A stretch of DNA of 64,000 nt. Origin: Polynucleobacter sp. MWH-UH2A. GTDB taxonomy: Bacteria; Pseudomonadota; Gammaproteobacteria; Burkholderiales; Burkholderiaceae. Of this stretch, positions 58,204 to 64,000 are shown piece after piece. The stretch spans positions 930,001 through 994,000 of the forward strand of contig NZ_CP061321.1 in the NCBI RefSeq assembly GCF_018687195.1. The letters run 5' to 3'. The position numbers and the translations under genes are program-made. The notes under the pieces were generated by a model. That model searched no databases. It was given only the letters and a program-made list of their open reading frames with translations, and was not told the origin of the DNA. Numbering within the stretch: the first letter of the stretch is position 1; each line of letters opens with the position of its first letter.

Positions 58204-58748
58204 GATTCTGAATGCTCCATATGCTTTGACAGCCAAACACCTTGTGCAATTACGAATACTATTAGCAAGCCCGTGCTACCAAATAGTTTGAAGTTAACCC
58301 ACGTATCTTCGGAATATTCAAATGCAATGTATAGATTTAGTGCGCCCATGACAAAAAAGAATGCAGACCAAGCAAGGTTCAGCCGATGCCATACAGAATG
58401 CGAGCGTTCTGCTTTTAGCGTGACTTGCTTTCCCATCAGCACTTGAATCCAGTTCTTATTAAAAAATTGAGCGCTAATCAACAGGGCGCCAGAGAATAGC
58501 CAGTAAAGAGCGGTGGGCTTTAGTTGAATATATGTTTTGTCATGCAAAAAAATCGTTAAGCTACCAAAGACAATGATCATGACCAGACTTACCCATTGCA
58601 TAGCATCAATTTTTCGGTGTCGATAGTAGACCCAAAGAATTTGTCCGATAGTGGCCACCATTGCCACGATGGTTGCTGTGTAGATATCACCAAACTTAAA
58701 GGCAATAAAGAAGAGAATGATAGGGAATAGGTCGAATAAAAATTTCAT
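58200..58748 (-). CDS. yciB: Inner-membrane protein YciB (intracellular septation protein A family)
   Basis: A 182-residue membrane protein with about five helices. The family start MKFLFDLFPIILFFIAFKFG and AERSHSVWHRLNLAWSAFFF plus NLYIAFEYSEDTWVNFKLFG are diagnostic. The family contributes to cell envelope integrity and septation; mechanism not defined. It is coupled to the bolA start by an ATGA overlap and follows msrB by 35 bases. Confidence 0.93.
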   Translation of the reverse strand: MKFLFDLFPIILFFIAFKFGDIYTATIVAMVATIGQILWVYYRHRKIDAMQWVSLVMIIVFGSLTIFLHDKTYIQLKPTALYWLFSGALLISAQFFNKNWIQVLMGKQVTLKAERSHSVWHRLNLAWSAFFFVMGALNLYIAFEYSEDTWVNFKLFGSTGLLIVFVIAQGVWLSKHMEHSES

Positions 58749-58783
58749 GAATAGATTATCTAGTTGGACGTCTTTATTGCGGG

Positions 58784-59197
58784 TTAATCAGGTTTGTGAG
58801 CATTCTGTGCATTATCACTCGGCTCAAAGTTAAGCGAAGCAGAATTGATGCAGTAGCGTAGGCCTGTTGGCAGGGGTCCATCATCGAAAACGTGTCCAAG
58901 GTGGGCATCACAATTGGCGCATCTCACCTCGGTGCGAATCATGCCATGCGAGGTATCCCGAATTTCTTTAATGACGGATTCTTCTTGAGGGGCGTTATAG
59001 CTTGGCCATCCACAACCAGCGTCAAATTTGGTGCTCGACAAAAAAAGAGGGGTTCCGCAACAAACACATGAATACTTGCCCTGAGTCCAATGGTCCCAAT
59101 ATTTACCGGTAAAAGGTCGCTCAGTGGCGGCCTCACGTGTCACGCGATATTCAATATCAGTCAATATTTGCTTATATTCAGGATCTGTCTTTTTCAT
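58784..59197 (-). CDS. msrB: Peptide-methionine (R)-S-oxide reductase
   Basis: MsrB (137 aa) reduces the R-sulfoxide of oxidised methionine in proteins. Two zinc CxxC pairs are visible in CVCCGTP and [16 protein letters not shown], and the catalytic cysteine is in [23 protein letters not shown] is the other family signature. It lies between yciB and selO on the minus strand, a group suited to oxidative stress. Confidence 0.96.
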   Translation of the reverse strand: MKKTDPEYKQILTDIEYRVTREAATERPFTGKYWDHWTQGKYSCVCCGTPLFLSSTKFDAGCGWPSYNAPQEESVIKEIRDTSHGMIRTEVRCANCDAHLGHVFDDGPLPTGLRYCINSASLNFEPSDNAQNAHKPD

Positions 59198-59228
59198 GGA
59201 TAACTCTCAAGGATTGCTTAACACCTAT

Positions 59229-60695
59229 TTAGGAGGAACAGCTAACTTCCACTTTCTCTAAATCTGGGGGTGGGGGCATAGCATAAGTCTCATATTCTGG
59301 CTGCTCATCATATGGCCTACTGAGTATTTCAAGTAATCTCTTCACTTCTGAGAAGTCATGTTGCTTAGCCTTGTCGATAGCAGCTTGGGCCAAATGATTT
59401 CTCAAGATATATTTTGGGTTTGCTGCGTTCATGAGCTTCCGCCTTTCACCATCATCACTATTTTCAGATTTAAGGCGGTTGATGTAATCGGAAAACCATT
59501 GATCAATAGACGATCGATCTATGAAATGATCTCTCAGACATATTGTTTGTATATCCTGGTTCTGGCGAGTTTGGCTTAATTGTCTAAAGAAATAAGTGAA
59601 ATCCACTTTGGAATCATGCATGGCTTGGAGTAAGCGCTCAATCAGTCGGATGTCCCCATCGTCCTCTGTCATCAAGCCGATCTTTTGCCTGAATAGAGAT
59701 TGCCAGGCACTTGCATAGGCCACAGGGAATTCCTCCAGCGCTTCACGCAAGAGCGATTGCGCTTCACTGGCATCATTAGATAGCTCAAGCAAAGGCAGAA
59801 AAGCGCTCGCTAGGCAGGCCATATTCCAATGCATGATCTGTGGCTGGCGATGATATGCATATCGACCGCCTTGATCGCTATGATTGCAAATATGATCAAT
59901 TTGAAATTGATCCATGAAGCCAAATGGTCCGTAATCCATGGTTAGACCGATGGCGCTGATATTGTCGCTATTCAGCACCCCATGACAAAATCCCACAGCC
60001 TGCCATTGCGCCACCAACTTTGCATTGCGCTGACATATTTGCTTAAATAATTCTAAATAAGGATTAGATGCGTTTTGGCATTCAGAATAGTGATCCTGAA
60101 TTAGGAGGTTTGCCAGCTCTGCTAGGCGGGATGTATTTTGTAGTGATGCAAAGTGTTCAAAGTGGCCAATGCGTAAAAAGCTTGGTGCTAGGCGAGTGCA
60201 TACGGCTGCTGTTTCCATGATTTCACGACGCACCGGCATTTCAGAGCCTACAACAGAGAGAGCTCGTGTGGTGGGTATTCCCAATGAGTACATTGCCTCG
60301 CTACATAAAAACTCGCGTATTGAGGAGCGAAGAACTGCACGTCCATCGCCCATTCTGGAATAGCGTGTTTTTCCAGCACCCTTGAGTTGCAATTCCTGAC
60401 CTTGGATTTCTCCCAACAAGATCGCTCGCCCATCACCCAATTGTCCTGCCCACACTCCGAATTGATGGCCACTATATACAGTTGATAAGGGTTGTGTGAA
60501 TTGATGGGATGTGGAGCTCAATGCATTGCCGGCACAAACCTCAAGCCATGTGGCATCAGCAGGGAGCTCATTAGAGCCAATCTCAAGGCCAATCAATTTA
60601 GCCGCAGAAGATGAAAAAGCAACCCAATATGGATTGGGAATAGGACTAGGGGGTGTTATTTGACAGGCGTCATCGCCACTCAAGGTAAATGCCAT
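59229..60695 (-). CDS. selO: Protein adenylyltransferase SelO
   Basis: A 488-residue pseudokinase-fold enzyme that transfers AMP from ATP to Ser, Thr or Tyr of proteins (SelO/YdiU). Family motifs: YSGHQFGVWAGQLGDGRAIL, ELQLKGAGKTRYSRMGDGRA, VLRSSIREFLCSEAMYSLGI, HGVLNSDNISAIGLTMDYGP. The C-terminus ends Cys-Ser-Ser, the cysteine counterpart of the selenocysteine tail in eukaryotic SelO. Length is close to E. coli YdiU. It is divergent from the thioesterase gene and adjoins msrB. Confidence 0.93.
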   Translation of the reverse strand: MAFTLSGDDACQITPPSPIPNPYWVAFSSSAAKLIGLEIGSNELPADATWLEVCAGNALSSTSHQFTQPLSTVYSGHQFGVWAGQLGDGRAILLGEIQGQELQLKGAGKTRYSRMGDGRAVLRSSIREFLCSEAMYSLGIPTTRALSVVGSEMPVRREIMETAAVCTRLAPSFLRIGHFEHFASLQNTSRLAELANLLIQDHYSECQNASNPYLELFKQICQRNAKLVAQWQAVGFCHGVLNSDNISAIGLTMDYGPFGFMDQFQIDHICNHSDQGGRYAYHRQPQIMHWNMACLASAFLPLLELSNDASEAQSLLREALEEFPVAYASAWQSLFRQKIGLMTEDDGDIRLIERLLQAMHDSKVDFTYFFRQLSQTRQNQDIQTICLRDHFIDRSSIDQWFSDYINRLKSENSDDGERRKLMNAANPKYILRNHLAQAAIDKAKQHDFSEVKRLLEILSRPYDEQPEYETYAMPPPPDLEKVEVSCSS

Positions 60696-60749
60696 GAAGA
60701 TATTCTAGGTGACTTCCCAAAACGGTGCTAAAGACCCTAAAATCTTTGG

Positions 60750-61232
60750 ATGAACAAACAAGTCCAAATCAATCCCCAAACTCAACTAGCGAATTTAGGT
60801 GAGGAATTAAACGTCCCCTTTTTAAAACTTCTGGGGGTACGCTTTCTTAGCGCTGAAATGGGCAAGGGTGAAATTCTGCTGGCACTCAAGCCAGAACATA
60901 CCAATACCTGGGCTGTTGCTCATGGTGGTGTTTTGCTTACCCTGATGGATGTTGCTATGGCTGTTGCCGCCCGCTCTGGTGATCCGAGTGATCGAAGTGT
61001 AGTCACCATCGAACTTAAGAATAATTTTATGCAAGCCGCCAATGGAATATTGCGCGTCAAAGCAGATACCGTGCGCAGAACGGCTACCATGGCTTTTTGC
61101 GAAGCTAAGCTTTACAACGATCAAGGCGAAGTATGTTGCATGGCGACAGGTACATTTCAGTACATCAAAAGGCTGCCGACTCGCAATGCCAAAGGTGAAC
61201 GCGTAGTGAACGAGGACCTACGTTCAAGCTAG
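60750..61232 (+). CDS. PaaI family hotdog-fold thioesterase
   Basis: A 160-residue hotdog-fold acyl-CoA thioesterase. The family signature WAVAHGGVLLTLMDVAMAVAA (near residues 50-70) contains the HGG motif and the catalytic Asp region. The substrate is unknown; phenylacetyl-CoA-type or other aryl/acyl-CoA thioesters are typical. It lies between divergent selO and convergent NRDE protein genes. Confidence 0.85.
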   Translation: MNKQVQINPQTQLANLGEELNVPFLKLLGVRFLSAEMGKGEILLALKPEHTNTWAVAHGGVLLTLMDVAMAVAARSGDPSDRSVVTIELKNNFMQAANGILRVKADTVRRTATMAFCEAKLYNDQGEVCCMATGTFQYIKRLPTRNAKGERVVNEDLRSS

Positions 61233-61248
61233 AGGTTTATTGTAAAAA

Positions 61249-62106
61249 TTAAACCGAGAGGTTTGAGTCGGGAGCAGTGCTGAGGGCGCCAGTAATGACA
61301 TCATGCCCAACTGTACCAGTAGCATCAAAGCGACGCTCTACCATTTCAAACTTTCCATCCTTGCGTACTCGAAGCAGGGTACTCGAACGTGTTCCATAAG
61401 ATGGTGTTTTGATAAATGCAGGTGAGAGAGCTTTTTCCCACTCTTTGCTAACGCCAGTACTAGGCAATTCATGATCACTGGCATAGCGAGTATCTGCAAG
61501 AACTTTTAAGTATTGATCGGCATTTTTAAGCTCACCCTGGTCCATCGCTAGGGCTTGTGCAAAAGCGGCCACTCGATGATTGACCTTTGGCCAGGGAGTA
61601 TCGAGCATGGCATTGGATAAACCATAAACACCTGGTGCTAATGGCTGATTGGGAAAGACTTTTCTAGGGCGAATACTTTGTCCCATCAGCATGCGATTAC
61701 TGACCCAGTGCATTTCTGCATTTGCGGGGTCACTTAAGTCTGCCACCAGCAAGTTAAAACCGTTGTAAAGACTGAATCGTTTAGATTGCTGCTCTACAAA
61801 AGAGGCTGGCTTATCTTTGCTGGTTAAATACATTAAAGAAAGTTCACCCCTAGTGCGAGCATCTGGATTTTTCTCGCTTGGAGCCCGAACATTAGTAAGA
61901 GCTGCAAACTTACCGGCTTTACTAAAGCCCAACCAAGTACCTGGACTTCCCAATACATCTGCGCGATCTCTTCCAGCGAGAATATGGGGATGCTCAGACC
62001 AATAAGAAATACCTTCGGTATCACGCTCATAGAACTCATCGCGATTCGCAGCCACGACTAAAGAATAGTCTGGATGAGAATTCCATGCGAATAGGATGAG
62101 GCACAT
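61249..62106 (-). CDS. NRDE family protein (TANGO2-like)
   Basis: A 285-residue NRDE protein. It begins MCLILFAWNSHPDYSLVVAA followed by the name-giving NRDE at residues 21-24, with Cys2 possibly acting as an N-terminal nucleophile. Later segments are GTWLGFSKAGKFAALTNVR and the GTRSSTLLRV signature near the end. Homologous to eukaryotic TANGO2, whose function is debated. It follows ygfZ by 17 bases on the minus strand. Confidence 0.9.
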   Translation of the reverse strand: MCLILFAWNSHPDYSLVVAANRDEFYERDTEGISYWSEHPHILAGRDRADVLGSPGTWLGFSKAGKFAALTNVRAPSEKNPDARTRGELSLMYLTSKDKPASFVEQQSKRFSLYNGFNLLVADLSDPANAEMHWVSNRMLMGQSIRPRKVFPNQPLAPGVYGLSNAMLDTPWPKVNHRVAAFAQALAMDQGELKNADQYLKVLADTRYASDHELPSTGVSKEWEKALSPAFIKTPSYGTRSSTLLRVRKDGKFEMVERRFDATGTVGHDVITGALSTAPDSNLSV

Positions 62107-62123
62107 AATGTTCTAGGGGTTTA

Positions 62124-63128
62124 TTAAATTTCGATCAAGGGGTAGGGTAATGGATCTAGTTTTAACACAGGCCCATCTATACTTCCTAGTCGTATTTCCC
62201 CATGCTCAAGCGCTTCTGATTTGCACTCAATTTGCAGGTCTATGCGGTCCTCGACAAAAGCAGCATGCGAAGAAAGAACCACCATTCCAGCTGGCTGGCT
62301 GGTATCCTCGCTATGAAATAGCTCTACGCCAGGATCAAAAGAGGCGCCATTTAGTTGATCGGTCGGTACATGAGCCAAGCTCAGTCGACGTTTAATGACG
62401 CCTCGGTATTGGCTACGGGCCACAATTTCTTGACCTGGATAGCAACCCTTCTTAAAGTCCACGCCTGCAACCGATTCTAAATTGATCATTTGCGGTACAA
62501 ATTGTTCTTGAGTTGTTTGCACGATCCTGGGGATAGCGCTCAAAACCTCAAGATCATTCCATGTAGAAAGTACCCTGTCTTGATCTTCCATTGCTCCAGA
62601 TGGTTGAGCTTGTGCAATCAAAACTCGTCCATACATTTGATTGTGAACCTCAACATCGGGCATTTGAAGTCCAATTTGATTTTCTTCGAGCGTTAATGAA
62701 TTTACTTGATTGGTAATAGAGCAAAAACCCAAGACTGACCAATCATGTGAGGCGTCAGTGACTTTAACTTTGGATCGTAAAACATACATAGCCAAACGTT
62801 TGGCAATACCCGCGGCAATATCATTTGAGATAAATAAAGCAAAGCGATCATCTGATGCGCTATCTCGTGGAACCAATGCAAGCCAAGCACTAGCTAGTAA
62901 TCTTCCTTTTGGGCTGCAATATCCCGCCAGTCGAACAGATGATGGCGTGCGCGCAATTTCAGGAGAAAGGGTGCGTTTTAATCCCAATACCGAATTCGTC
63001 AACTGATTCTGCAAAAAACTCGCCGCGTCAGGTCCTTCAATAAAGATTAATCCCCACTGATGCAAAGGACAAAACCCAAAATCACCAGGGTTTCTTTGTA
63101 ATGGAACATTTTGGCTAGAGTTTGTCAT
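62124..63128 (-). CDS. ygfZ: Folate-binding protein YgfZ (iron-sulfur repair)
   Basis: A 334-residue GcvT-related protein that uses tetrahydrofolate to help maintain iron-sulfur enzymes under oxidative stress. The family signature KGCYPGQEIVARSQYRG at about residues 229-245 contains the essential cysteine. The N-terminal part LIFIEGPDAASFLQNQLTN is also typical. It is divergent from mltG, and its context next to mltG is common in Proteobacteria. Confidence 0.94.
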   Translation of the reverse strand: MTNSSQNVPLQRNPGDFGFCPLHQWGLIFIEGPDAASFLQNQLTNSVLGLKRTLSPEIARTPSSVRLAGYCSPKGRLLASAWLALVPRDSASDDRFALFISNDIAAGIAKRLAMYVLRSKVKVTDASHDWSVLGFCSITNQVNSLTLEENQIGLQMPDVEVHNQMYGRVLIAQAQPSGAMEDQDRVLSTWNDLEVLSAIPRIVQTTQEQFVPQMINLESVAGVDFKKGCYPGQEIVARSQYRGVIKRRLSLAHVPTDQLNGASFDPGVELFHSEDTSQPAGMVVLSSHAAFVEDRIDLQIECKSEALEHGEIRLGSIDGPVLKLDPLPYPLIEI

Positions 63129-63148
63129 CTTCCTTTTATCATAGCCTG

Positions 63149-64000
63149 ATGCGCAAAAAAATTCAGAGGGGAATCCTTTTTAGGCAAAAAAAGTCCTCGG
63201 GTCGTGGACCGCTTCCATACTTATCAGTTTTAGTAGGCTTGGTGGCTGTTCTCTATGCGGCCATTTTTATGTGGCCGGTAGTGCCCAGTCTTTCTAATGT
63301 GGACAATAAACTTGTTTACCGCGTAAAGATTTCACCCCACTCTAGCTTGGCAAGCATTTCTCAGCAGTTAAAAGAACAGGGGCTTCTACTTACAACTATT
63401 CAGTTTCAGATTAGCGCACGCGCCATTTTTGTCGGTTCGAAATTAAAACCTGGCACCTACTTATTGCCAACAGGCGCTAGCTTAGGAAAAATATTGCTGC
63501 AGTTTGCACGTGGTGATCGAGTTCGAGAAAGTATTGCCATTATTCCAGGGATGACCATATGGCAATTGCGGGCGTTAATTGATTCACATCCTGCATTAAT
63601 TCACCAAACAAAAGGTCTTAGCTCAAAAGCGCTACTGCAAAGTTTAAATCTGAATTTTCCAAGTGATGAAGGTATTTTTTACCCCGACACCTATCTATTT
63701 GATCCGGATGAGACCGATATCACCATCTATCAGCGCGCCTCTCAGGCTTTGCAAAAGCAGCTAGACCAAGCATGGGAACAAAGGGCGCCCGACCTCCCTT
63801 TAAAGAACCCTTATGATCTATTGATCCTATCGTCCATTGTTGAAAAGGAGACTGGAAAATCTAGCGATCGTGGTTTAGTTGCTGCCGTATTCATAAACAG
63901 ACTTAAGCAGGGAATGATGCTCCAGACTGACCCAACAGTGATCTATGGCATTGGCTCCCGTTTTGATGGAAACCTTCGGAAAGCAGATTTGCGCAAAGAT
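63149..64000 (+). CDS. mltG: Endolytic transglycosylase MltG, N-terminal part
   Basis: The first 284 codons of MltG, cut by the window end with no stop. MltG cleaves nascent peptidoglycan strands at the inner membrane and limits glycan length. One membrane anchor lies near residues 24-44 (YLSVLVGLVAVLYAAIFMWP), followed by a LysM-like part (ISPHSSLASISQQLKEQGLL) and the YceG catalytic domain. Catalytic Glu232 lies in SSIVEKETG, and FINRLKQGMMLQTDPTVIYG follows as in E. coli. The start ATG at 63149 is 20 bases from the divergent ygfZ start. Confidence 0.95.
   Translation, partial: MRKKIQRGILFRQKKSSGRGPLPYLSVLVGLVAVLYAAIFMWPVVPSLSNVDNKLVYRVKISPHSSLASISQQLKEQGLLLTTIQFQISARAIFVGSKLKPGTYLLPTGASLGKILLQFARGDRVRESIAIIPGMTIWQLRALIDSHPALIHQTKGLSSKALLQSLNLNFPSDEGIFYPDTYLFDPDETDITIYQRASQALQKQLDQAWEQRAPDLPLKNPYDLLILSSIVEKETGKSSDRGLVAAVFINRLKQGMMLQTDPTVIYGIGSRFDGNLRKADLRKD

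Overview
The window is an ordinary-looking chromosomal segment of a low-to-medium GC betaproteobacterium, most likely Polynucleobacter or a close relative in the Burkholderiaceae. This rests on my recognition of the proteins, the complex I operon, the gene orders ftsH-folP-glmM and carA-carB-greA, the orphan Bug-type binding protein and the AT-leaning codon use. Genes are tightly packed with many 1 to 4 base overlaps. I saw no insertion sequence, prophage, CRISPR array or toxin-antitoxin pair. No gap without a gene exceeds about 300 bases.

Layout. 1-8312: the distal half of the nuo operon (end of nuoG, then nuoH to nuoN), closed by a clear hairpin. 8472-15606: a Nudix hydrolase, a DUF1178 protein, mmsA, an Old Yellow Enzyme, a tripartite-tricarboxylate (Bug) binding protein, an amidase and a SprT-like metalloprotease. 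15667-18843: a tartrate/D-malate dehydrogenase and a TPR protein with an O-GlcNAc-transferase-type catalytic domain. 18836-25353 (minus strand): a SAM methyltransferase, rnhA, an RND efflux pair and dnaQ, with the pump sitting between rnhA and dnaQ. 25361-29491: gloB, mltD, prpE. 29715-35179: carA, carB, greA and a DUF4149 membrane protein. 35207-40890: a YhbY-like RNA-binding protein, rlmE, ftsH, folP, glmM. 40916-44900: an alkaline phosphatase, a ZnuD-like TonB receptor and a small DUF2946-like protein. 44961-45152: tRNA-Pro(TGG) and tRNA-Arg(TCT). 45302-49624: a glutamate/aspartate-type ABC transporter followed by two lipoproteins. 49659-54713: a haloacetate-dehalogenase-like hydrolase, a small unknown gene, an FAD-linked oxidase, DUF2069, wrbA, a YihY-like membrane protein and a CBS protein. 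54757-64000: aroC, an MFS transporter, a parvulin, BolA, yciB, msrB, selO, a thioesterase, an NRDE protein, ygfZ and the start of mltG.

How they fit together. Most genes are housekeeping: respiration (nuo), arginine and pyrimidine precursor synthesis (carAB), folate and cell-wall precursors (folP, glmM), membrane proteolysis (ftsH), rRNA maturation (rlmE, YhbY), replication and repair (dnaQ, rnhA), aromatic amino acids (aroC) and murein turnover (mltD, mltG). Accessory functions suit a small freshwater heterotroph: amino acid and carboxylate uptake, propionyl-CoA metabolism (mmsA, prpE), zinc and phosphate scavenging, detoxification (gloB, wrbA, Old Yellow Enzyme) and oxidative-damage repair (msrB, ygfZ, selO).

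The points most worth a second look are the RND pump translationally coupled to dnaQ, the hydrolase that carries what looks like the complete fluoroacetate dehalogenase pocket, the TPR-glycosyltransferase without an obvious substrate gene nearby, the possible zinc/phosphatase block, a lipoprotein with a duplicated cysteine motif, and a 61-residue gene with a near-perfect ribosome binding site. I found no convincing wholly new multi-gene system.
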